DNA from: Riptortus pedestris
Lineage: Eukaryota; Arthropoda; Insecta; Hemiptera; Alydidae
Length of the DNA stretch: 64,000 nucleotides
Direction of reading: 5' to 3'
NCBI GenBank assembly: GCA_019009955.1
Contig: CM032232.1
Span: 72,098,501-72,162,500 of the forward strand
How positions within the stretch are numbered: the stretch's first letter is position 1; each line of letters starts with the position of its first letter. The notes under the pieces were generated by a model. It was given only the letters and a program-made list of their open reading frames with translations. It made no database searches and was not told where the DNA came from. This document shows, in pieces, positions 35,801 through 48,700 of the stretch. The translations under genes and the position numbers were made by a program.

Positions 35801-38800
35801 ACAATGTTACCACGGGGTCGGTGGACGTACCCCTCGCTGAGGTCAATCTCTGACGGTTGGTGGCCGGACCCGCATTGTTGTCGGTCGCAGACATCATGGT
35901 TGTTGTTGAAGTCTTAGAGTTGAAGGCTCATAAGTGACTTGTGAGGTGCATCATAACATCCTCGGTCCCATGTGATGATATCTCATCTTCGGATGAGATA
36001 GTAGCTGAAGTTCTGGGAGGCTACGTTATAAAAATGAACAAACCTCTCACAAAAAAGTATGTGTGCGCTAGAACAAGAAAAGGCTTAACTAAGCTTGAGA
36101 AAGTGGGGAAAGGATAGACGCTAATAGGGTAAGCGAGAAAAAGGTTTGGTCACATTCAAACAACCAATCGCAATCATTCTCAACCAGAGATTAGAGGCGC
36201 CTACAGACCTCATAATCTGCTGGGTAGGTTGGGGGAGCTACGCTCTGTATTATTATGAGAAGTTTGCTGAGGGCTAGGGCGGGCCTTTTTTTTTAATTTT
36301 TTTAATTTTTTTTTTTTTAACAAAAAAACGTTATGATTAAAGTGGAGTAAATTTAGTTACATCCGCTCACGAAGTTGGAAAATCACATACAATATGAGAT
36401 ATCCCAGAGTTGGGACGGGAAGGTCTTGTTACCTGCTATGCAACAAGACCTACCGATAGACGAGTACTAATCTAAGTCAGGAGCTAAATGAATAAGTGGG
36501 GAGAGGGGGACCTGGTAATTTGTATTTTGTATTTATACATTGGGGGGTTTCATCCCCAATTATGAGGGTGAGATAATTGAACTTACAAACCAATTCCTTA
36601 ACATTCGGGCAAGCTGAGCTCCAAATTCCTCATAAGAATTTAAATTAATTTCTACATCACAGTACAGATTTAGACGTTATATATCATGAATATATCCAAA
36701 ATAAACTCAAGTACCTAAACGTAATGATCATTTACACCTGAAATAAACAAACTGGGGGAAAAATAGCTAGATAAAATTTACCCTTTATCCATTTCGGCTA
36801 GCGTTATTGTTTTAATACTGTCTTGTGCCTTAAATCGTTGGAAGGCTATTTTCTCGGCCGTCATATCAAGGCCTGCTATTGGCGTGGGAGCCGAAGGTGT
36901 CTCACTGAACTCATCATCGTCTATATCTTCTGAGGTAGTTTCTTCGAAAACCTCTTCATCTTCAGACCTATAGACCAGATCTTCTAATGCCTTCATTCCT
37001 CTTGTCTTAACTTCCTCCTCCTCCTCTTCTGCTTCTTCGTTTTCCCCAGATTTATCTGATTCGTCCTCACCTTCCAGTCTCTTTCGCTGTTCGTCTTTCT
37101 TAAGATCCTCCCGTTTCTTCTCTAATTCTTTTTCTCTCACTTCACCGAGTGAGTCCTTGAATTCTGGTGGTAAACATGCCTCCAAGAGGTCCTGAAATAA
37201 TATTTCGTTTTTCACACAGTATTCCTACTAAAAACATATTGAAATAAAACCAAAAATATATAAATACTTCAATATTTATATAAATAAAGCTCTAAGGTTT
37301 GTCTGGATCTCTATTTAAATTCGACGGTGATGATTTGTTTTTGTGTTACAGACCATTTTATGAACAACGACATAAACGTTGAAAATCTTTTCTGTCTGTC
37401 TGCCCGTTTGTTACTCAATCACTCAAAAACAGTTTGGAGGATTATTATGGTCTGTTATATTTGTGAGTCAACTATCCCAAGGTACAACTATCTCCAAGGT
37501 ATTGGTGTTTGTAGTAACCATTTCGGTTCAACAACGTTATCCTAAATAATTTCAGAGCTTTGACTTCCGACTTCAAAGACATTCGGGCTCTATGAAAATG
37601 CCTCAAATAGAAGCGAAAAATCTTTTTCATTTGAATTAAGGGAGTGGATATTGCTAAAATGCGTTATTGTATACTTTGCTTCCAACCTCAGATGTGGGGA
37701 TTTAATTAGACGTTAATACGCTTACACGTCAATATCTACTTTAATATTGATTTTAACGGAAAAAATATAAAGTAAAAATTGTACTTAGAATTTTACATTC
37801 TTAGAACGTTATTAATATTTATCAATTTAAAAAGTCTGACTTCCAACTTTGGTCCCCTAATAGTGTTCTATAAGAATGACAAAAACAAGTTATAAAATTT
37901 GAGTTGGATTCATAAAACATTTTGAAAGTGTAATTCGTATTTATGTAGGGAATGAATTTTGATTCATTTTAATGTAATTGCTCCTCTAACATCGATAAAA
38001 GTGGGAATTGGAGTAACCTTAATTAGATTTCCAATTGAAACCATGTGTAACAAAGTTGCTAATTTCTTACGACTTCAGCAATAACTCATACATTCTGGTA
38101 TTACAACAGAATAGTTGTTCAGCTATTTTATCACATTATTTTTCCTGATGCTAAGATGATACAATCATTTCATTTTTACGGGAAATTAGATTTGATGAAA
38201 GAACTATAATGGATTCGCCAATATTCTTCTAATAGACACAATTATGATAGGCTTCATGCTTATATATAAATATGACAAAGTTGATGGCAATTAATGGACT
38301 ATTTAGTGCTTCCGCTAATCCAATATTTTTAATTCGATGGGAAAACATTATTGCATAAATTAGTTTTCAGATAACAGATATTCAAAGATGAGTTCGGCTA
38401 ACTGCTTATATAAACAAAAAAATAGTACACATTTAGTGTTCATGTTGCAGGACATGTTATTGACAGTTATGACGGGATGTCAAAAAAGGCTAGTTAGTAA
38501 ACAATATTCTTTGTTATAATAATTATGTAAACAAAATACAACTTATTCTAGGGAGGGTTATCATAATATATCAATATTTCATGATAAATGTGATTGAGCC
38601 CCCAGAGGCTTGTTTTCCCTGTCACTAGCCAGCCATCTTTCAAATAACCCATGGGGTATTACTTTTACACAATATTCTAGTAGTGAATGCAATTTACTAA
38701 CCCCACTGTGACCTTTATATTCATTTCCAGCTAATATCGATACCCGGATCCAGTTTGTTGAATTGAATTCTCATTCCTAAGCACCGTCACACACTTCTCA

Positions 38801-41800
38801 CATTTGTTAGAGTAAAATGTCTATATAGTCAATTCAACTCAGGACAACTCTAATATGATTACTAACTCTATTTTTTTAATCTTCCCGCATTTTATTTCTC
38901 CATTTTAAAGACAACAAATATTGCCGCAATGAGCATTCTTATCAAATCCGAACACTATTTTCTAAAATCAAGAAGTAAATAAATATATCCGTGTTTTGGC
39001 AAGCATTAACATGAAAAGTCCAGGGACAAAATGGACAAGGGTTCAGAAGTATTTGTAATTTTTCATTATTCGGATCACGAATCCTATCGTAGGCCCCGAA
39101 ACACAGAGTTTTAACCATAATAAAATACAGTTTTTCATAATTACCTCTTTCTTTTTGAACATTTTGTTACCCTGGTGTCTTAAGAATTTAGGAATTAAAG
39201 GATATACACATACATTTGGTTGGAATGATGACTTAAAATACCTAATAAACAAATAAGGGGGAAATTAACAGCATATGTTTGAAACATAATTTCTTAGCAT
39301 ACACGTATGCTACAGTACTAAGGCTAATCGAGATGGGTTATATCCAGATTACCACCCTTTTCTATTCTCAACGGTCCACCGAAGATATAATATTTATGAA
39401 CAAAATCCCACACTGTAAAATCTGAGGCCCTTAATTAATCTTCAAGATGTTCAACTAAAAAAATTAATGAGGAAATTCCCGTAATAAAAAAAAAAATAGT
39501 ATACTCACAAAAGCCCTCATGATAGTAACCGAATAATAACTAACTTCCTGCCTGTAATGCTCTGCCTTATGAACCATTCTGTAGAACATCCTTTCCTGGC
39601 TAAGAATTATTCCACGTTCAACGCTCCGCATTTCATCTACCAATTCCTTCTCTCGCCTCAAAATGCTGTCTATTTCCGCTTTCAGTTCTTTTTCCCGTTC
39701 GTCCTCAAAACCAAAATTAATAAGAAATTATGAGAGTAAGAATGAATTACAGGTATTAACATTAGATTCTAAACGATCATATACCAATAGTGAAATTTCA
39801 ATGAAAACAAATGTTGAGATAGGATAAACCATTTCAGCTACTGCGTTTAGTTCTACAATAAAGCGTTTAACGTCTTTTTTCATGTAAACGCTCTTGATAT
39901 TACCAAGACAATTACGTGCTTTTAACTACCACCACCCTGAAAAGGTGATGCTTGGGCCCGCTCACCAGTGGTAGATGATCTTGCCATGGTGTTTCAATCG
40001 TTTGGAGAAGAGGTTCCACCCCGATAGAGGACATATTTTCTGTCAGACCTTGCCGACGACTGGGTGCAGTTATCATCCAAGGAAGCTCGCTTGGGTCTAG
40101 ATCTCCAGACGCAACCCCTGGGTTCCGACTTGCTGATCGGTTCGCAGCGGATGGTGAAAGCTTAGTTCTTGTAATTTCTTCTGCTTGAGATCCAATGTAT
40201 CAAACGCAAGTCTTGGAAGTTTTGTGAAATGTGGCTGTGTATTATTCTATCTATAGGCAGCCAGAGTTTTGGCTTCGATGTTACTCTCAGACCTCCCTGG
40301 CTTTATCTTGTATCTGTCATTGTGAAATTGATATCAAGGTCAGAGCTTTGGCGAGATTAACAAAAATTCCAAGTGTATTTTGTGGGAGTATTTCCATGCA
40401 GCCCGCATTGAAGGATGGTTGGGTAAACCATGTTAGAGGCCTGTCATTCTTTTCTGTCTCCAGCGACTAGTCCCTTACTTTTGGTCAGTGCATTTTAGTA
40501 TTAAGCGAATATATCATGACACGTCTTATAACCTTAAATACCAAATGTTGTTTTCAACAGATCATTAATATGAGTAAAAGATGAGATACAAGCAAAAATG
40601 TTGGGCGATGACGACACCAATTAAGATTTTATTCCACGAGTCGAAAATGTTTGTATGTTCTATACCAAACTTGATATTTAACCGTTTTAATCAACAGCAT
40701 CACATGATGATCATATCCAAGAATGGCTAAAATTGGACCAGGTATTGGGATAGCGGTTAGAGGGACAGGAAGTTCGAAATTTCTAAATATCTCTGTTATT
40801 ATGAGATGGATTGAAAGTATTGGTACTAGTTAAAATATTGGTTTTCCAGAGTTGTTCTATATAACTCAAATATTAAGCGAGTTTTCAGCATTCAGTAAAG
40901 CACATTTCTACTCATTGGAATTTTATTCACTAATATAGAATGTAGTGGTACCTTCTACGGAGATCCGTAGTTTGTCATACCAGCACATGGGAAATCTGTC
41001 AGAACCTCTTCATTCCAAGGTTAGATACCAAATTGGTTTTCACTGAAATTTTATTTTGAGAGATAAATGCTTTACCACGGCAGTGTTTGTTGGAAGTGAA
41101 GAATGTTTACTTGGAGAGAGAGAAAAAACGTCCAATTCTTCACAATTTGTTACAAATTGTGAAGAATTGGACGTTTTTTCTCTCTCTCCAAATAAATGCT
41201 TTACGTTATGTGATTACAACAATTGAGACTTTTCGTTCTTGGCTAGAAAATGTATATTTTATCTATACCATACTCGATATTTCAGTCAACCCTGTAGATC
41301 ATAATTGTTACTGGCGGAAATCGGACCTGGAATAGTGGCGGTTTAGGGGGGAGGGGGCTCGAAAATTCAAAATATATTCGTTATTCGGAGTCGGATCGTA
41401 AAATCTTATTAAACTATCGATATTCTACAATTGGTGTTCTATATATTATTTTGGAACTCAAGTGTAATGCGAGTTATTCGTACTTTTTAGTATTTTGAGA
41501 TCAGTAACCCTCCTCCCCCCTTCTAATAATCGGTTATTTACATATTAATAGACAATAAATGCTCAGATAAGATCACAAGCGTTTTATACTAGTACATGGT
41601 ATATCTGCTTAGTTTACGCAGCCCCTGTGTTTCTTTTTGAAGGGAGCTGGTCTTGCGACAATATAGGTTTAACAGGTCAACGATACATTCATTACCAGCG
41701 GTCAGTACGTTGACATATTGTTTCTGAATGTACCCACATTAAGAATTGAATATAAAAAAAAAAAAAAAAATTAATGAGATGAGAAAACTGTAATGAGAGA

Positions 41801-43135
41801 CATCATCAACAAACATGAATAACAATGACAGTAAATGAATTATAACCTACTTTAATTTGTATTTGTTTTCTGTAAGCATATGCCTGACTGTTCTCAAATA
41901 TGAGTTTCTGGAGTAAAAGAGTTTCTCTGTAATGGTTCCTGATTTGAACCAATAGTTGTCCAGCTTCGGGACAGTAGTCAATAGCCACTTGCCTTATGAG
42001 TTCATCTGTGAAAGATAATTTTTAAAATAAGACAGTAAATAACTGGTTACCATCTTAGGTAATATTTAAGTTACTAAAAAATATTTATAATAATTTTAAT
42101 GTCCAAGCCGCGGACCGCAATGAATTGTTTGAGCGTGATGCTGGAGGAGGAAACCCAGTGTGGAACATAGTTCAAAAGTTTACCTTCCGACGTCTCAATA
42201 ATTTTAGAACTTTCGTCTGGACTGAAAAACCAGTCCGTGTTGTCCGCAGCGAGGATCCTCCATTTTCGGGCCCCCAGCTTCCGAAATTCTAGTACCTCTA
42301 CATACGAATGTCCCTCCTCCTCTCGCCATCTCTCATACAGCATTTCACAGCCCCTATTTGTGCTACCCTGTCACAACTTTAAATACCTTTCTTTGATGGT
42401 ATAAACTGCTCAAGAGGGACTTGCCTAGTTAACTCTAATCTAGCCAAGTAGCGCCGAAAAGTATGGAAAATGAGAGAATGCACCGTACTGATCCCGTGGC
42501 AAACGACAATACTCTATTTCAGGTGGAAAGCCCCGTCGAAAACTGCTGATAGACCGAGGTCACCTTACCAAGATGAAGGCAGTTTCGACAGAGGGTTATT
42601 CTGGAGGAGAAATGTACAATGGCAGAACGCGGAGACTCCCAACAAAGTCAATCTAGTAAAATGAAGCTTATCCCTGGATGACGATCTTGGAAGATTGAAA
42701 AGTTAACAAGGTTTAACAATGCCTAAGATAATAAACGATGGTCTGTGATATCAGGTTCGGTCGATTTCGATATCTTGCAGAGAAGGAGTTCATAGAACTT
42801 ATGGAGAAGACGGGATGACTGAAAGGTGTTCATTTGAAGTTTTTCAATATATCCCCTAAATAGAACTATTTCCAATTCGAGGAATTGTCTACCGGTAGAA
42901 CCAAAGTGTGGCGATTGGCTGATGGAAGCCACCTTATTCATAGAAGATTTTGTTGGAGTTTTATAGAATCCCAACCACTCTGGGAGGTTAACCCGTAGGA
43001 GTTAAGAACGATGTTTTAGCAGATTTCCCTTAAGGGAAATCAACTATTGAGGTCGTACTCATGATGCGAGTTTCGAAAAATTTCTTCAAATGTCCATCGA
43101 TCCTACCCAGGAGATGACGAAAATGAGGTCCGTTC

Positions 43136-43189
<54 letters not shown>

Positions 43190-44482
43190 ATATATATATA
43201 AAATTGTAACCTCTGTCTGTACATTGATTTTTTTCGCGAAATTTCACGATAACTTTTCGTTTCACATGTCATAGACACCATAACTGCATTTTGTTTCTTT
43301 GGTGTCTGTTTGTTTGTTTGTTTGTTTATTTGTTTGTTTGTTTGTTTGTTACCTTTTCAAGCATAAACGGCTGAACCGAATTTTATGAAACATGGTATGT
43401 ATATTACTACTAACTCAACTTAGACTTTAGGCTATATTATTATTCTCTAAGTCAAACAGAAGTGGGGGTTATAAGGGACACCTGAAATTAAAAATAGCGA
43501 TATTTCATTTCCTATTGCTTTTTCAGCAAATATGCCCATAACAAAAGTTGTTTATTTTGTAATTTAAAGTAACTTTTGTTATATGCACTTTTGCCGTATA
43601 CGGAAGTATAAATGAGTTATACGCTAAAAACTATAGAGGGTGTCCACAATTTTATTTGGCACAAAAGACTCAACCGAACTAAACCAAACTCGGTATGTGA
43701 ATTAGCACTAACGCCTTCCTTATAATAAGCCATACTAACATTTCTAGGGATGGGCAGGAGTGGGGGTTATAAGGAAGGCCTGAAATTAATAATAGTGATA
43801 TTTCGTTTCCTATTGCATTTTCGGCGAATATGCACATAACAAAAGTTGTTTATTTTGTTATATAGAGTAACTTTTGTTATATGCACTTTTGCCGTATACG
43901 GTAGTATAAATGAGTTATACGCTAAAACCTATAGCGGGAGTCCACAATTTTATTTGGCACAAAAGACTCAATCGAACTAAACCAAACTCGGTATTTGAAT
44001 TAGCACTTACGCCTTCCTTATAATAAGCCATACTATTTCTAGGGACGGGCAGGAGTGGGAGTTATAAGGGAGGCCTGAAATTAAAAATAGTGATTTCCTA
44101 TTGGGGTTTCGGCAAATATGCACATAACAAAAGTTGTTTATTTTGTTATTTAGAGAAATTTGCTCAACACTTCTTTTGAATATGAACTACCAGGTACCTC
44201 AAATAGAAAAATTGATTCATATGTATGTCAATAGTTTCTCATTAATAATTCAAATCTATGCATAATGCACAGGAAACGGGAAATATGACAATATGCAGGA
44301 CAGTGAAGTCTTACATAAAAAAATAATTTATTATTAACAAATCCACAGAAACGACGGGTGTTAACCCTAAACACTGGAACGGGTAAATGTCAAAATATTG
44401 TGCAAAGTAAAGCCTTGCCAAAAATATACCATCACCATTCAACCTCAAATGAATTCCCGAGCGAAGCCGGGTATCTGAGCTA

Positions 44483-44557
<75 letters not shown>

Positions 44558-45736
44558 AAATTGTAACCTCTGTCTGTACATTGATTTTTTTCGCGAAATT
44601 TCACGATAACTTTTCGTTTCACATGTCATAGACACCATAACTGCATTTTGTTTCTTTGGTGTCTGTTTGTTTGTTTGTTTGTTTGTTTATTTGTTTGTTT
44701 GTTTGTTACCTTTTCACGCATAAACGGCCGAACCGAATTTTATGAAACTTGATATGTGTATTACTACTAACCCAACTTAGACTTTAGGCTATATAAATAT
44801 CCTCTGGGACGAACAGGAGTGGGGGTTATAAGGGAACCCAGAAATTAAAAATAGCGATATTTCGTTTCCTATTGTTTTTTCGGAAATATGAACATAACAA
44901 AAGTTGTTTATTTTGTTGTTTAGAGTAACTTTTGTTATATACACTTTTTTCGTATACCAAATTATAAACGCTGAAACCTATAGCGGAAGTCAACAATTTT
45001 ATTTGGCACAAAAAACTCAACCGAACTAAACCAAACTCGGTATGTGAATTAGCACTAACGCCTTCCTTATAATTAGCCATACAAACATTTCTAGGGACGG
45101 ACAGGAGTGGGGGTTATAAGGGAGGACTGAAATTAAAAATAGTGATATTTCGTTTCCTATTGCATTTTCGGCAATTATGCACATAACTAAAGTTGTTTAT
45201 TTTGTTATTTGGAATAACGTTTGTTATATACACTTTTGTCGTATACCTAAGTATTAATGAGTTATTCGTTAAAAACTACTGTGGAAGTCAACAATTTTTT
45301 TTGGCACAAAAAACTAAACCGAACTAAACGAAACTCGGTATGAGAATTAGCACTAACGTCATCCTTATAATAAGCAATACTAACATTTCTAGGGACGGGC
45401 AAGAGTGGGGGTTATAAGGGAGGCCTGAGTCAACTATTTCATTGGGCGCTAATGATTAAACCGAGCTTAAAAAACTCGGTATGTCAATTAGCATTAATTC
45501 TTCCATAATTATAAGCTATATTAAAATTTTTAGGTTAGAACGGGAGTGGGGGTTATAAGGGGGACCTGAAACAAAAATTCGCGATATTTCATTGTCTAAT
45601 GCCAACAACGGGTATTAACCCTAAACACTGGGACGGGTAAATGTCAAAATATTGTGCAAAGTAAAGCCTTGCTAAAAAAATACCACCACCATTCAGCCTC
45701 AAATCAATTCCCGGGCGAAGCCGGGTATCTGAGCTA

Positions 45737-45794
<58 letters not shown>

Positions 45795-48700
45795 GTATAT
45801 ATTTGTCTTTTAACGCTCTAGCAGTCGCAATTTTTGTTTGATCGTTACCAGACTCGATATTTAATCGTTTTATGTATAAAGACAGATCAAGTTCGTTAAT
45901 GGCTGAAATCGGACCAGTGGGAGAGGGGGTATTTTTGAAAACTCAAAATATCTCCGTTATTATGCGTCGGATCGAAAAATTGTATAGAATAACTCTTATT
46001 GCAAATTCAATTTACTATAAACATTGTTCTATACATTTATTCTGTATCTTGAATATTAACCGAGATATTTGCATTTGTATTCTGCGTGTGGTCGCCAGTA
46101 GGCTATGTTCGGATTTTCCGCCGAGAGCTCTGGCGGCCGTTTTCATAACTATTCCTCCCTCGTGAATAGGTTTAGAAGTTAGGTTAACTGTTTTTTGGGG
46201 CTAGAAACTACTGGGTTATTACGCCCTAAATAATGTTTTAGGTTTAGAGGTTTCTTACTACTACAGTTGTTATTAGGCAGATTTCTCTATTGTAAAACTT
46301 CACGTGGGAAATCTGCTTAGTTTTCGCAGCCCCTGCGTGACGGACTTTTGACAATTGGAGAGGTGCTGGATATCACAGCGGCGTAAGTGTGAGAGAGGTG
46401 GTAAAAAGAAAAAAAATTGTCCAAAATAAAATGACTGAGTGATGGGCCAGATAAAGGAAATAAGAACCTTTGGTCCAGGTGCCTTTGAGAAGACGATAAA
46501 TAGTGAATGTGGGTGAAAGTGGATCAAAGGTGAGCTACCCTACCTTTATTTATCTTAATAAATTGTATAAAATGTAATAGCCTAGACATACTTCAAATAG
46601 GAGCAAACTACTAAAGTGGAGGGTTAACCTCACCGAAAAGATCCATATATATGTCAGTCCTCTTCTGAGAAATTCCTTTGGTGGGACAATTATTTTTTTC
46701 CAATATTTCACGAAGCATTTTTTCTAGGGTGAATAAGTCACTTTTTTTCGTAGTCTCCCTAGAAACCTATAATTCACCTGTGTTTACTCTTGATTATGTA
46801 ATAATTAATAACGAGAATACAATAGTGCAGTGAATTTTAATGTTTTATTAAATTGTATGACAATGAAAACAGGCTCACTTGAAGAAGGGAGGAATTTAGG
46901 TAAAGTACAAACTCAAATTTAATAGGATTTTAGATGTATGTGTTGAGTACCAAATAATTAGTTAGTCATTTTAATGATAATAGTTCCAAATTTCTTTTTC
47001 ATTTCATTTTATAATTTCTCCCAAATTGTCCTTAATCTTGGTGCCATTTTGATAGATGGGTACCAATAATATGAAAACGTTGATCATTAATTAATTGGAG
47101 TTTTGCTTTTAGTCGCTTTTCCCAGATGTTTTAAATATTTTTATTATGCCACTCACAAAGAGAAGTTGACCTTTAGAAAAGGTGTAAAACGGAAATCATG
47201 AATATCGTTGTTATTATTTCTCTGATCGGAAGTTTTATACTAATCTTTTGAAAATAAAATGTCCTACAATGGTTGCTCTATACATTTTTTCTTTAACATG
47301 AACGTTAACGGATTTATATGTATTTTTTTTAAATTTTCAACGAACCCCGAAGTTTGCATCATCAGTTTTCTCTGCCTAGCGTACAGGAAGTATTTTAGCT
47401 TTCGCTAAAAATGCTTGAACGTTTTTTAACTAATTTGAAAGTTAAGTCCAAGATAATGCTCTAGTATTTAGCGATGTCTAATTTAAGACAATTAATTCTA
47501 AAAACTACTTGAAATGATTCTATTAGTGATTCAATATTTTGTTTTTGTATCGACCTCTGTGTCAAAGATACTAATTAAGAAGAAAAGAATGAGAGGATTT
47601 GAAATATTCGGTAGTAAATTATTTTATGTAAATGTGTGCTAACCATCCTCAGCTTCTTCTGCCTGTCCTTCATTTCAATCCACATGCTGGGAGTAATGCC
47701 ATCCAAAGCCTTTTGCAGCAGAGTTGAATTGCTTTTGGCTTTGATTCTCTAAAATAGAAATAATATGTAATATATAAAGTCTAGAGAGATTGCTAATAAA
47801 CAGATATCCACTTCTCAGAATACTTGAGAACTCGCCAACTACGTTTGATACTTCCAAAAAATAAGTATTTAGAATTATATTCCTTAACAGGCCTGTAATA
47901 GCTAAAATTTTAAACTTATGCTAAGGAATCTAGCATTAGGAAAATATGTAGTTTGCTGACCATGTATAAAACAAGTATTATATATGTCTGTTTTTATGGG
48001 CCGGGTAAAAAAAGTGTTGCAGAACATAAGTTTTAGTCATTTCATGATAAACAAAAGTCCGTCACGCAGGGGCTGCGTAAACTAAGCAGATTTCCCACTT
48101 GAAGCTATAGAATAGAGAAATCTCTATACGAGAGCCGAACAGTTAGGGCCGAACTATCTTTTGGCCTGAAACGTTCGTTATTGGCCCACATTTAATAAAA
48201 ATGCAAATATCTCGGTTAATATTGAAGATAGAGAATAAATGTATAGAACAATATTTATAGTAAATTTAATTTGCAATAAGATTAGTTTTATACAGTTTTT
48301 TGATCGGACGTATGGTAACGGAGATATTTCGAATTTTCAAAAAACCTGCCACTGATCCGATTTCAGCCGTTAACGAACTTGATCTTTCTTTTTACATAAA
48401 ACGACTAAATATCGAGTTTGGTAACGATTAAATAATAATTGCGACCGCTAGAGCGGTAACAGACAAATATAGATGTATATATACAGTTTTGAACGAACCT
48501 CATTTTCGTCATCTCCTGGGTAGGATCGATGAACATTTGAAGAAAAATTTCGAAAATCGCGTCATGAGTACAACCTCAATAGCTGATTTCCCTTAAGGGA
48601 AATCTGCTAAAAACGATTCTATAAGCAGAGGGCATTAAGGGAATTCGATCTTCAAATTCTGAAGAAATGTACTTCGTTTCATTTATAATGAACTTCCAGT

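Larger units (their letters stand above)
34332..36781 (-). other. intron 6 of the AXDND1-like gene
   Basis: Phase-2 intron splitting the glycine of MDKGEVLAH. It contains a family A2 fragment (34465-34790) and a GC-richer block of unknown nature (about 35490-36290). Confidence 0.85.
39704..41850 (-). other. intron 4 of the AXDND1-like gene
   Basis: Phase-0 intron, donor GTAGGT; the acceptor TTTTGAG is atypical but ends in AG. Contains an unrecognised GC-richer part (about 39920-40480), two decayed minus-strand family A bodies (about 40655-41000 and 41215-41636) and the perfect hairpin at 41111-41191. Confidence 0.75.
43016..46344 (-). mobile_element. family A element carrying two family B copies (3.3-kb composite)
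   Basis: Minus strand: A 5' end at 46344 (TCCGTCACGCAGGGGCTGCG), A body to about 45790, (TA)n 45739-45788, B copy 45738-44559, (TA)n 44485-44546, B copy 44484-43199, (TA)n about 43140-43198, then the A 3' module with the hairpin and GCTAA end at 43016. Both A ends are intact, so the whole unit may have moved together or been built by successive insertions into TA tracts. It lies in an intron of the AXDND1-like gene in the same orientation as that gene. Confidence 0.8.
42006..46633 (-). other. intron 3 of the AXDND1-like gene
   Basis: 4.6-kb phase-1 intron splitting the aspartate of DELIRQV, exactly as in DNALI1. Contains an unrecognised block with open frames (42090-42975) and a 3.3-kb A/B/B composite (43016-46344). 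Confidence 0.85.

Noticed and set aside
42074..42343. Minus-strand 89-codon frame as an exon of the AXDND1-like gene
   Set aside because: The exons at 46634-46766 (ending in phase 1 with G) and 41851-42005 (starting AT) join perfectly to make the conserved aspartate, exactly as in DNALI1, leaving no place for an intervening exon.
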